A DNA stretch of 64,000 nt. Source: Novosphingobium sp. AP12 (GTDB taxonomy: Bacteria; Pseudomonadota; Alphaproteobacteria; Sphingomonadales; Sphingomonadaceae). The stretch lies in contig NZ_AKKE01000173.1 of the NCBI RefSeq assembly GCF_000281975.1, positions 16,905 to 80,904 on the forward strand, in the 5' to 3' direction. Shown piece after piece: positions 1 to 8,015 of the stretch. The position numbers and the translations under genes were made by a program. The first letter of the stretch is position 1, and every line of letters starts with the position of its first letter. The notes below the pieces were generated by a model. It did not search any database and was not told the DNA's origin. It saw only the letters and a list, made by a program, of their open reading frames with translations.

Positions 1-505
1 TCCAGTTGAAGTCGGCCGAGAGGCGCTGCGCGATCATGTCCTCGGGCACGGTCCCGCCGAAGCGGATGCCGGCGTCGAAGCCTTCCTCGGTGACGTCGAC
101 CATCGCGTTGTTGACGCAGATGTCGAGTTCCACGTCGGGGTAGCGCGCCACGAATTCCGGCAGCACCGGGGCGAGCAGCTGGGTCGCCGCGTCGTCGGGC
201 ACGTTGATCCGCACGCGGCCCGTCGGCGCGTCGCGGTGTAGGTTGAGGCGGTCCTCGGCCTCGTGGATCGCGGTGAAGGGATCGCGGATCGCCTCGTGCA
301 GGTCGTCGCCCGCCGCCGTCAGGGTGACGGAGCGGTTGGTGCGGTTGACGAGGCGCACCTTGAGCCGCTCCTCCAGCCCCCGCAGCGAATGGCTGAGCGC
401 CGAGGCGCTGACGCCCATCTCCGTTGCCGCCTTACGGAAGTTGCGGTGCCGCGCGATGGCGAGGAAATAGCTGAGGTCGGCGAGGTCGGAGCGCCTGAAC
501 GGCAT
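1..505 (-). CDS. LysR-family transcriptional regulator (3' end outside window)
   Basis: The visible part begins MPFRRSDLADLSYFLAIA and carries the winged helix-turn-helix of LysR regulators in its first 65 residues, with the typical RKAATEMGVSASALSHSLR recognition region and the LEERL linker start. After that the substrate-binding domain begins (GRVRINVPDDAATQLLAP). The gene reads off the left edge, so only about 168 residues are seen. It lies downstream of, and on the same strand as, the aldehyde oxidoreductase operon but beyond that operon's terminator, so it is probably a separate unit. Whether it regulates that operon is inference from proximity only. Confidence 0.9.
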   Translation of the reverse strand, partial: MPFRRSDLADLSYFLAIARHRNFRKAATEMGVSASALSHSLRGLEERLKVRLVNRTNRSVTLTAAGDDLHEAIRDPFTAIHEAEDRLNLHRDAPTGRVRINVPDDAATQLLAPVLPEFVARYPDVELDICVNNAMVDVTEEGFDAGIRFGGTVPEDMIAQRLSADFNW

Positions 506-530
506 GGATGGGGGCTTCCGGAGACAAAAG

Positions 531-558
531 AAAAGGGCCGCCGGACGGCGACCCCTTT
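531..558 (-). terminator. Rho-independent terminator of the paoABC-like operon
   Basis: Reading leftward after the molybdenum-subunit stop, an AAAGGG / CCCTTT outer stem with an inner GCCG / CGGC stem is followed by a T-rich stretch (TTTTCTTTTG). It lies between the operon and the LysR gene. Confidence 0.6.
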
Positions 559-580
559 CATCCTAATGCAATCGGGCCGT

Positions 581-2779
581 TCAGGCCACCTCGCCCAGCC
601 GGTCGAGGTACTTGTCGAGCGTGATCGGGTATTCGCGGATGCGCACGCCGGTGGCGTTGTAGACCGCATTGGCCACTGCCGCGCCGACGCCGCAAAGGCC
701 CAGTTCGCCCACGCCCTTGGCCTTCATCGGCGAGACCTTGTCGTCGGCCTCGTCGATGAACACGACGTCCTGGTGCGGCACGTCCGCATGGACCGGCACT
801 TCGTAGCCCGCGAGGTCGTGGTTGACGAAGAAGCCGAAGCGCTTGTCCACCGCGAGTTCCTCCATCAGCGCACCGCCCACGCCCATGGTCATCGCGCCGA
901 TGACCTGGCTGCGCGCCGCCATCGGGTTGAGGATGCGGCCCGCCGCGCAGACCGCCAGCATCCGCCGCACCCGCGCCTCGCCGGTGTAGCGATCGACCGC
1001 CACTTCGACGAAGTGCGCGCCGAAGGTGGACTGCTGGAACTTCTTGGCGAGGTCGCCATATTCCATCGTGTCCTCGGCGACGATCTCGCCCGACTTCGCG
1101 GCGCTGGCGATATCCGCCGAGCGGTTGCCGACGTGGACCTTGCCGTTTTCGAACACCGCCTCGCCGGGGCCGAAGCCGAGCCTGGCGACGACCGCCTCGC
1201 GCAGCTTGACGCAGGCGGCGTAGACGCCCGCCGTGGAGCTGTTGGCACCCCACTGCCCGCCGGAACCGGCCGAGACGGGGGACGAACTGTCGCCCAGCTT
1301 CACCACCACCTTGGCGAGCGGCACGCCCATCATCTCGGCCGCGGTCTGGGCGATGATGGTGTAGGTGCCGGTGCCGATGTCGGTCATGTCGGTCTCGACC
1401 GTGACTTCACCGGACGAACTGAGCCTGACGCGGGCGCCCGACTTTCCGTTGATGTTGTTCCGGAACGCCGCCGCCACGCCCATGCCGACCAGCCAGCGGC
1501 CGTCGCGGACCTGGCCCGGCTTGGCCTTGCGGCGGCTCCAGCCGAAGCGTTCCGCACCATCCTGGAGGCAGCGCACGAGATTGCGCTGCGAGAACGGCCG
1601 CTCGGGCTTTTCGGGATCGACCTGGGTGTCGTTAAGGACGCGGAAGGCGACCGGATCCATGGCCAGCTTCTCGGCCATCTCGTCGATGGCGATTTCCAGC
1701 GCCATCAGGCCCGGCGCCTCGCCCGGCGCGCGCATGGCGTTGCCTTCGGGAAGGTCGAGCACGGCGAGGCGCATCGCGGTCATGCGGTTGGCGCCGGCGT
1801 AGAGCAGCTTGGTCTGCTGCACCGCCACTTCGAGCCCGCCGCCCTCGAGATCGCCCGACCAGCTCTCGTGGCCGATCGCGCTGATCTTGCCGTCCTGCGT
1901 ACAGCCGAGGCGGATACGCTGGAGCGTCGCGGGGCGGTGGGTCGTGTTGTTGGTCATCAGCGGCCGCTGCAGTGCCACCTTCACGGGGCGCTTCGCCGCG
2001 CGCGCGCCGAGTGCCGCCATGAGCGCATCGGCGCGCAGGAACAGCTTACCGCCGAAGCCGCCGCCGATGTAGGGCGAGATCAGCCGCAGCTTCTCGACCG
2101 GCATGCCCATCGTCGCGGCGAGGTCCTTGAGGCTCCAGTTGATCATCTGGTTGGAAGTCCAGACGGTGAGCTTGTCGCTTTCCCACGCGGCGATGGTCGC
2201 GTGTGGCTCCATCATCGCGTGGCTGTGGTCGGGGGTCGTGTAGGTCTGGTCGACCTGCACCGGGGCGCCGGCGAAGGCGCCTTCGAAGTCGCCGACGGCG
2301 GTCGGTGCGTCCGAGCCCGGCTGCTCCTTCGCGTCCGTCTTCGCGGCGACGAGGTCGAACCGGCCGCCGTCGCGCGCATAGTCGACGTCGATCATCGCGG
2401 CGGCCGCGCGGGCCTGCTCGAAGGTCTCGGCGACGACCACGGCGACGGCCTGATGGTAGTGCTGCACTTCCGGTCCGGCGAGCAGTTTCGCGGTGTTGTT
2501 CTTGCCCTTGCCCAGCTTGCCGGCGTTGCGGTGTGTCACCACCGCAACCACGCCCGGCGCGCGTTCGGCGCGGGAAGTGTCGATCGAGCGGATAGCGCCC
2601 TTGGCGACGGCGGAGCCCAGGATATAGCCGTAGGCCATCTTTCCGGGCACGTCCTGATGCTCGTAGGCATAGGTCGCGCCGCCGCTGACCTTGAGCGGGC
2701 CGTCGATGCGGGTGGTGGGCTTGCCGACCACCGTCATGCGGTCGATCGGGTTGGTCCCTGCGGGTGTTTCGAACTTCAT
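581..2779 (-). CDS. paoC: Aldehyde oxidoreductase, molybdenum-binding subunit (PaoC/YagR-like)
   Basis: This 732-residue protein is the large catalytic subunit of a xanthine-oxidase-family enzyme, binding the molybdopterin cofactor and oxidising aldehydes (or another carbonyl or N-heterocycle) with water as oxygen donor. The N-terminal hammerhead domain is followed by the molybdenum domains. Visible motifs are PYIGGGFGGK and, near residue 690, the KGVGELGLCGVG segment holding the catalytic glutamate. Its length matches E. coli PaoC. Its start overlaps the stop of the FAD subunit by 4 bases (ATGA), so the two are translationally coupled. Substrate identity cannot be read from the sequence. Confidence 0.9.
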   Translation of the reverse strand: MKFETPAGTNPIDRMTVVGKPTTRIDGPLKVSGGATYAYEHQDVPGKMAYGYILGSAVAKGAIRSIDTSRAERAPGVVAVVTHRNAGKLGKGKNNTAKLLAGPEVQHYHQAVAVVVAETFEQARAAAAMIDVDYARDGGRFDLVAAKTDAKEQPGSDAPTAVGDFEGAFAGAPVQVDQTYTTPDHSHAMMEPHATIAAWESDKLTVWTSNQMINWSLKDLAATMGMPVEKLRLISPYIGGGFGGKLFLRADALMAALGARAAKRPVKVALQRPLMTNNTTHRPATLQRIRLGCTQDGKISAIGHESWSGDLEGGGLEVAVQQTKLLYAGANRMTAMRLAVLDLPEGNAMRAPGEAPGLMALEIAIDEMAEKLAMDPVAFRVLNDTQVDPEKPERPFSQRNLVRCLQDGAERFGWSRRKAKPGQVRDGRWLVGMGVAAAFRNNINGKSGARVRLSSSGEVTVETDMTDIGTGTYTIIAQTAAEMMGVPLAKVVVKLGDSSSPVSAGSGGQWGANSSTAGVYAACVKLREAVVARLGFGPGEAVFENGKVHVGNRSADIASAAKSGEIVAEDTMEYGDLAKKFQQSTFGAHFVEVAVDRYTGEARVRRMLAVCAAGRILNPMAARSQVIGAMTMGVGGALMEELAVDKRFGFFVNHDLAGYEVPVHADVPHQDVVFIDEADDKVSPMKAKGVGELGLCGVGAAVANAVYNATGVRIREYPITLDKYLDRLGEVA

Positions 2780-3729
2780 GCGTCTCTGGCCTCGGCGATG
2801 ACGGAAGCGATGGTGCGCTTCGCCAGCATGATCTTGAACGCGTTGTCCTCGCGCGGGGCAGCGTCGGCGAACAGGCGGTCGGCGACAGGACCTGCGCCCT
2901 TGGGCAGCAGGGCATCGGCCTCGGCCTCGCGCCAGGGCTTGGGAGCCACGCCGCCGATCGCGACGGCGCCCTTGCCGTCACGCCCGATCACAGCCGCGAC
3001 GGAGACCAGCGCGAAGGCGTAGGACGCGCGGTCGCGAACCTTGCGGTAGATATGCGTGCCGCCGCGCGGCTTGGGAAGAGCGACCGAGATGATCATCTCG
3101 CCCTTTTCCAGCGCGGTTTCGGTCTGCGGGGTCTGGCCCGGCAGCACGTGGAAGTCGGCGATGGGAATCGCGCGGGTGGTGCCGTCGGGGCGGATCGTCT
3201 CGACCGAGGCGTCGAGCACGCGCATGGCGACCGCCATGTCGCTGGGGTGCGTGGCGATGCAGGCGTCGCTGGTGCCGACGACACCAAGCTGGCGCGAGAA
3301 ACCGCCGATCGCGGCGCAGCCCGAGCCGGGCTTGCGCTTGTTGCAGGGCATGTTGACGTCGTAGAAATAGGGGCAGCGGGTCCGCTGGAGCAGGTTGCCC
3401 GCCGTCGTCGCCTTGTTGCGCAGCTGGCCCGAGGCGCCCGCCACGAGCGCACGGGTGAGCACGCCGTAGTCGCTGCGCACGCGCTTGTCCGACGCGAGGT
3501 CGGTGTTGCGCACGAGAGCGCCGATGCGCAGGCCGCCGCCGTCGATCGGCTCGATCTTGTCCATGCCGAGACCGTTGACGTCGATCAGGTGCGTCGGAGT
3601 CTCGATCTCCAGCTTCATCAGGTCGAGCAGGTTGGTGCCGCCGGCGATGAACTTGGCGCCCGGGGTTGCCGCGGCCTTGGCGGCGGCGTCTTGCGCGCTG
3701 GCCGCGCGTTCGTAGGTGAAGGGCCTCAT
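2776..3729 (-). CDS. paoB: Aldehyde oxidoreductase, FAD-binding subunit (PaoB/YagS-like)
   Basis: A 317-residue medium subunit of the molybdo-flavoenzyme, starting MRPFTYERAASAQDAAAK. It has the FAD-binding segment KFIAGGTNLLDLMKL and, around residues 120-160, an insertion with cysteines in RCPYFYDVNMPCNKRKPGSG followed by further Cys residues; in PaoB-type subunits this loop binds an extra [4Fe-4S] cluster. The subunit passes electrons between the FeS subunit and FAD. The chosen ATG overlaps the stop of the FeS subunit by ATGA. A longer in-frame reading upstream exists but runs inside the previous gene and is not used. Confidence 0.9.
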   Translation of the reverse strand: MRPFTYERAASAQDAAAKAAATPGAKFIAGGTNLLDLMKLEIETPTHLIDVNGLGMDKIEPIDGGGLRIGALVRNTDLASDKRVRSDYGVLTRALVAGASGQLRNKATTAGNLLQRTRCPYFYDVNMPCNKRKPGSGCAAIGGFSRQLGVVGTSDACIATHPSDMAVAMRVLDASVETIRPDGTTRAIPIADFHVLPGQTPQTETALEKGEMIISVALPKPRGGTHIYRKVRDRASYAFALVSVAAVIGRDGKGAVAIGGVAPKPWREAEADALLPKGAGPVADRLFADAAPREDNAFKIMLAKRTIASVIAEARDA

Positions 3730-4364
3730 GCCTTGACTCCTGCGACCTGCGCCATGGCCTCGGCGATGTTCGAGTAGGCGCCGCAGCGGCAGATGTTGCC
3801 GCTCATGCGTTCGCGCATCTCGTGGGTGGTCATGGCGGGTGCCTTGCCGATGTCGTCGGTGACGTGGCTGGGAATGCCGGCGCGGATTTCCTCGAGCACG
3901 GCGACGGCCGAGCAGATCTGGCCGGGCGTGCAATAACCGCACTGGAAGCCGTCATGCTCGACGAAGGCGGCCTGCATCGGGTGCAGGTTGCCTGGAGTGC
4001 CAAGACCCTCGATCGTGGTCACCTCGTCCCCTTCGTGCATCACCGCGAGGGTGAGGCACGAGTTGATGCGGCGGCCGTCGACGATGACCGTGCAGGCGCC
4101 GCACTGGCCGTGATCGCAGCCCTTCTTGGTGCCGGTCAGGTGCAGGTGCTCGCGCAGGGCGTCGAGCAGCGTGGTGCGGGTGTCGAGGTCGAGGCTGACT
4201 GCCTTGCCGTTGACCTTCATGCGAACCGGCGCGTGCGGGGGCGCGGAGGCCTCCGCCTGAGCGAGAGCCACGCCGCCGGGGCCGATGGAACCTGCGAGGG
4301 CCGCTCCGGCCGCGCTGGTCTTGAGAACGTCGCGCCGAGAGATCGCTCCGTATCCTTCCGTCAT
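3726..4364 (-). CDS. paoA: Aldehyde oxidoreductase, [2Fe-2S] subunit with Tat signal (PaoA/YagT-like)
   Basis: A 212-residue small subunit. The N terminus carries a twin-arginine signal (SRRDVLKTSAAGAALAG), so the folded complex is probably exported to the periplasm, as for E. coli PaoABC. The plant-type ferredoxin cluster is given by CDHGQCGACTV and a later Cys (INSCL), and the second cluster by FQCGYCTPGQIC and GNICRCGAY. The start at 4364 is preceded by AAGGA at good spacing; an upstream in-frame extension lacks these signals. First gene of the operon A-B-C. No PaoD-like (XdhC family) maturation chaperone is in the window. Confidence 0.92.
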   Translation of the reverse strand: MTEGYGAISRRDVLKTSAAGAALAGSIGPGGVALAQAEASAPPHAPVRMKVNGKAVSLDLDTRTTLLDALREHLHLTGTKKGCDHGQCGACTVIVDGRRINSCLTLAVMHEGDEVTTIEGLGTPGNLHPMQAAFVEHDGFQCGYCTPGQICSAVAVLEEIRAGIPSHVTDDIGKAPAMTTHEMRERMSGNICRCGAYSNIAEAMAQVAGVKA

Positions 4365-4567
4365 GGTGATGTTCCTTTGTCGGGAATGGGCACGGCGATT
4401 GCCGCGACCCGCCGCGCCCTGCTTGCCCAAGACGCGTCCCTATGTGCCCATCAACCCAATCTGGGCGCCTTGGTTGCACAAAGCCATGGCGCGCAGATTG
4501 CATGCCGCGATGAGCAGAACTCAACGTGACGTAAAGTTCTATGCACCGACAGATATAGTACCCCGCA

Positions 4568-5863
4568 TCAGCGGTCGAGCGGATTGTCGCGCCGGGTGTC
4601 GGGAAGCATCAGTGCGGCCACCAAAGAAACGACGCAGAAGGCCGAAACGTACCAGTAGAACCCGTGCTCCATGCCGTACTGCTTGAAGCCCAGCGCGACG
4701 TTCTCCGCAGTCCCGCCGAACGCCGCGTTGGCAATGCCATAGGCGAGCCCCACGCCCAGCGCGCGGACGTGGACGGGGAACAGCTCCGCCTTGAACAGCC
4801 CGCTGACGGAAGTGTAGAAACTGCAGATCGTCAGCCCCGCTGCGATCAGCAGGAAGGCGGCGAGCGGGCTTTGCGCCGTGGCCAGCGCGCCGAACAGGAA
4901 CGGGGTGCAGAGCGCTCCGAGAGCGGCGAACAGGATCATGTTGGTGCGCCGGCCGATCCGGTCCGAAAGCAGGCCCATCAGCGGCTGCTGCACCATGAAC
5001 ACGATCAGCACCACCGTCATCAGCAGGGTCGCGGCCTCCTTGGTCATGCCCACGGTCAGCACCAGGAACTTCTGCATGTAGGTGGTGAACGAGTAGAACA
5101 TCAGGCTGCCCCCCGCCGTCAGCGCGGCGACGATCAGGAAGGCGCGGGTCGAATGGCGGAACAGCTCGGCGAGGCTGCCGGCATGCTCGCCCTCGCGGTC
5201 GGCGGCGCTGGCGGTCTCGTGCATATGATCGCGCAGGAGGACGATGCAGGCGGCGGCGACGGCGCCGATGGCGAAGGCGATGCGCCAGCCCCACGCCTTC
5301 ATCCCCGCATCGCCGAAGACCTGCTGGAGCACGAGGATCACCAGCGTCGCGCTCAATTGCCCGCCGATCAGGGTGACGTACTGGAACGAGGACCAGAAGC
5401 CGCGCCGCTTCGGCCCGGCGATCTCGCTAAGGTACGTGGCGGCAGTGCCGTACTGCCCGCCGGTGGAGAATCCCTGCAGCATGCGGCCAACCAGCAGCAG
5501 CGCCGGAGCCGCCACGCCGATGCTCGCATATGTCGGCAGCACCGAGATCAGCAACGCACCCGCGCCCATCATCAGCACCGAGACCACCATGGCCGCCTGC
5601 CGCCCCTTGCGGTCGGCATAGCGGCCGAAATACCAGCCACCGAAGGGGCGCATCAGGAAGCCGACGGCGAAGATGCCGCTGGTCGCCATGATCTGCACCA
5701 GCGGATCGCTCTTGGGGAAGAACTCGGAGGAGAAGTAGAGCGCGGTGAAGGCGTATACGTAGAAGTCGTACCACTCGATGAGATTGCCCGCCGAACCCGC
5801 CACGATCGCGCGCAGGCGCATGGCGTCGGTGAGTGGCGGCGCGGCGGCCAGGCTTGCGGACAT
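4568..5863 (-). CDS. MFS transporter, metabolite:H+ symporter family, KgtP-like
   Basis: A 431-residue, twelve-helix major facilitator protein. GNLIEWYDFYVYAF near the N terminus, RPFGGWYFGRYADRKGR in the first cytoplasmic loop and GGQYGTAATYLSEIAGPKRR are hallmarks of the metabolite:H+ symporter group. The run FWSSFQYVTLIGGQL is very close to the alpha-ketoglutarate permease KgtP, and the length is the same. It probably imports a small carboxylate. Two adjacent ATGs (5866 and 5863) follow a GGGGGA box; the second has the better spacing. It lies about 200 bases beyond the start of the paoA-like gene on the same strand; joint function is unproven. Confidence 0.85.
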   Translation of the reverse strand: MSASLAAAPPLTDAMRLRAIVAGSAGNLIEWYDFYVYAFTALYFSSEFFPKSDPLVQIMATSGIFAVGFLMRPFGGWYFGRYADRKGRQAAMVVSVLMMGAGALLISVLPTYASIGVAAPALLLVGRMLQGFSTGGQYGTAATYLSEIAGPKRRGFWSSFQYVTLIGGQLSATLVILVLQQVFGDAGMKAWGWRIAFAIGAVAAACIVLLRDHMHETASAADREGEHAGSLAELFRHSTRAFLIVAALTAGGSLMFYSFTTYMQKFLVLTVGMTKEAATLLMTVVLIVFMVQQPLMGLLSDRIGRRTNMILFAALGALCTPFLFGALATAQSPLAAFLLIAAGLTICSFYTSVSGLFKAELFPVHVRALGVGLAYGIANAAFGGTAENVALGFKQYGMEHGFYWYVSAFCVVSLVAALMLPDTRRDNPLDR

Positions 5864-6023
5864 CATATTCCCCCACATCGTCACCGCGAAAGCGGAGACC
5901 GCTGGCCATTCTCGAGAAGGGACCTTGCAGGCTGCACGCGGGCTTGTCCACGCCCGGCGCAAAGTGTTTCGTGAGAGATGAAAGGGAGAGTGCAAACCGC
6001 GCGCGTCAGCCCTCTCCCTCTTT

Positions 6024-6110
6024 CGTCATCCCCGCGAAGGCGGGGACCCATCCGATGCCGGTGCGACCCGAAGGATCATCAGCTGGGTTCCTGCCTTCGC
6101 GGGAATGACG
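6024..6110. repeat. Pair of inverted REP-like elements
   Basis: Two hairpins face each other: TCCCCGC-GAAG-GCGGGGA (6029-6046, preceded by CGTCA) and TTCCTGC-CTTC-GCGGGAA (6088-6105, followed by TGACG). They lie in the gap after the acyl-CoA dehydrogenase. Layout and GAAG/CTTC loops match the other dispersed repeats in this window, with a different stem. Confidence 0.7.
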
Positions 6111-6133
6111 CGTGCAGGTTTATTACTGGCTCC

Positions 6134-7963
6134 TCAGAAAGCCGCCGCGTCCAGTGCCATCATCGAGGCCTTGCCCGACTTGATCGCCAGGAACGCGGTG
6201 GTCGCCTGGGGCAGGATGCGGTCGAAGTAGAACTGGGCGGTCGTCAGCTTGGCCTTGTAGAAGCCCACTTCCTCGGTGCCGCCCGCCAGCTTGTCCCGGG
6301 CGATCAGCGCGGACTGCGCGAAGCAGTAAGCCATCGCCACGAGGCCCATGAGGCGCAGGTAGTCGGTCGCCGCCGCGCCCGCTTCCTCGGGGTCCTTCAT
6401 GCCCTTCTGGGCGATCGTCGCGGTGGAGAGCTGGAGCGCGCCGAACGCCTTTTCCAGCGCCTCGATCATCGGCTTGAACTGCGCGTCCGACTTGTTGGCC
6501 TCGATCATCGGCTTGAACTGGGCGTCGGCCTTGTTCGCCTCGATGAACTGCGAGACCGGGTGGAAGAAGCTGCGCAGGTTGCGGCCCATGTTCGCGGGCA
6601 GCTTCCGCCCGACGAGGTCCAGCGCCTGGATGCCGTTGGTACCCTCGTAGATCATGGCGATGCGGCCGTCGCGCACGTACTGCTCGACGCCGCTCTCGGC
6701 GATGTAGCCGTGGCCGCCGTAGACCTGCACCGCGAGGTTGGCGCTCTCGTAGCCGAGGTCGGTGAACAGCGCCTTCACCACCGGCGTCATCAGTGCGATG
6801 AAGTCGGTGGCACGCTGCCTGACCTCGGGGTCGGTCGAATAACGCTCGGCATCAAGCGCGCGGCTGACCCAGCCGGTCATCGCCCGGCAGCCCTCGTTGT
6901 AGGCGCGCATGGTCATCAGCATGCGGCGCACGTCGGGGTGGACGATGATCGGATCGGCGGGGCCGGAGGAATTCTTGACGCCCGAGAGCGAGCGGCCCTG
7001 CAGGCGGTCCTTCGCGTAGTACACGGCGGACTGATACGCCGCCTCGCCGATGCCGAGACCCTGGACGCCGACCGAGACGCGCTCGGTGTTCATCATTTTG
7101 AACATGGCTTCCATGCCCTTGTGCGGCGTACCGACCAGCCAGCCGATGGAATCGTCGAAATTGAGCTGGCAGGTGGCCGAGGCCTTGAGGCCCATCTTAT
7201 GCTCGATCGCCGCCACTGACACGCCGTTCGACGGACCGGGAGTGCCGTCGTCCTTGGGGAGGTACTTGGGCACCAGGAACAGGCTGATGCCCTTCACGCC
7301 CTCGGGCGCGTCCGGCAGGCGGGCGAGGACGAGGTGGATGATGTTCTCGGTCAGGTCGTGCTCGCCCGCCGAGATGAAGATCTTCGAGCCGGTCAGTTTG
7401 TACGAACCGTCATCCTGCGTGACCGCCCTGGTGCGCAGCATGCCGAGGTCGGTGCCGCAGTGCGGTTCCGTCAGGCACATCGTGCCCGACCAGTCGCCCG
7501 AGACCATCTTGGGCAGGTAGGCCTGCTTCAGTTCGTCGCTGGCATAGCCCTCGATCGCTGTGGTCGCACCGTGGGTCAGGCCGGGGTAGAGGCTGAACGA
7601 GAGGTTGGAGGAGCAGATCATCTCCTCGGTCATCTTGTTGACCGTCTCGGGCAGGCCCTGCCCGCCCCACTCGGGATCGGACGCCAGCGCGCACCAGCCG
7701 CCCTCGCGGAACAGGTCGTAGGCTTCCTTGAAGCCCCCCGGCGTTCGCACGACGCCATTTTCCAGCACGCAGCCCTCGATGTCGCCCGAGCGGTTGAGGG
7801 GCAGCAGGACTTCCTGCGCGACTTTCGCCGCTTCCTCGAGCACAGCGTCGACGAGGTCGGGGGTGAATTCGGACAGCGCCTCGATATTGCCGAAGCCGTC
7901 GTCCTGGTGGAGTTCGTGGATCACGAACCGCATGTCGCGCAAGGGCGCTTCATAGACCTGCAT
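6134..7963 (-). CDS. Acyl-CoA dehydrogenase (FadE-like, with C-terminal extension domain)
   Basis: A 609-residue flavoenzyme that introduces the alpha-beta double bond into acyl-CoA. It has the N-terminal helical, beta (LTEPHCGTDLGMLRTRA) and C-terminal helical acyl-CoA dehydrogenase domains (QVYGGHGYIAESGVEQYVRD, YEGTNGIQALDLVGRK), then the extra C-terminal domain of the roughly 600-residue DmdC/FadE-type subfamily. Residues about 475-500 contain a tandem duplication of IEANKSDAQFKPM. A GAGGAGA box precedes the start. It is the last gene of a thiolase / dehydrogenase-hydratase / acyl-CoA dehydrogenase operon that parallels the Bacillus fadNAE set. Exact chain-length preference is unknown. 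Confidence 0.9.
   Translation of the reverse strand: MQVYEAPLRDMRFVIHELHQDDGFGNIEALSEFTPDLVDAVLEEAAKVAQEVLLPLNRSGDIEGCVLENGVVRTPGGFKEAYDLFREGGWCALASDPEWGGQGLPETVNKMTEEMICSSNLSFSLYPGLTHGATTAIEGYASDELKQAYLPKMVSGDWSGTMCLTEPHCGTDLGMLRTRAVTQDDGSYKLTGSKIFISAGEHDLTENIIHLVLARLPDAPEGVKGISLFLVPKYLPKDDGTPGPSNGVSVAAIEHKMGLKASATCQLNFDDSIGWLVGTPHKGMEAMFKMMNTERVSVGVQGLGIGEAAYQSAVYYAKDRLQGRSLSGVKNSSGPADPIIVHPDVRRMLMTMRAYNEGCRAMTGWVSRALDAERYSTDPEVRQRATDFIALMTPVVKALFTDLGYESANLAVQVYGGHGYIAESGVEQYVRDGRIAMIYEGTNGIQALDLVGRKLPANMGRNLRSFFHPVSQFIEANKADAQFKPMIEANKSDAQFKPMIEALEKAFGALQLSTATIAQKGMKDPEEAGAAATDYLRLMGLVAMAYCFAQSALIARDKLAGGTEEVGFYKAKLTTAQFYFDRILPQATTAFLAIKSGKASMMALDAAAF
6462..6539. repeat. 39-bp tandem duplication inside the acyl-CoA dehydrogenase gene
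   Basis: Two adjacent 39-base units (6462-6500 and 6501-6539) differ at only a few positions. They are in frame and add 13 residues (MIEANKSDAQFKP) to the protein without breaking it. Confidence 0.9.
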
Positions 7964-8015
7964 TTGTCACTCTCCTCGGACGGCCCCGGCTGAACCGGGC
8001 GCCGCCCCTTAGTCT

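Noticed and set aside
263..3022. Very long open frame (over 900 codons) antisense to the aldehyde oxidoreductase genes
   Set aside because: It spans two well-supported genes on the opposite strand, has the Arg/Ala/Gly/His-rich composition of a GC-rich shadow frame, and no recognisable domain. Similar long shadows over fadN, clpB, the M16 peptidase and valS were rejected for the same reason.
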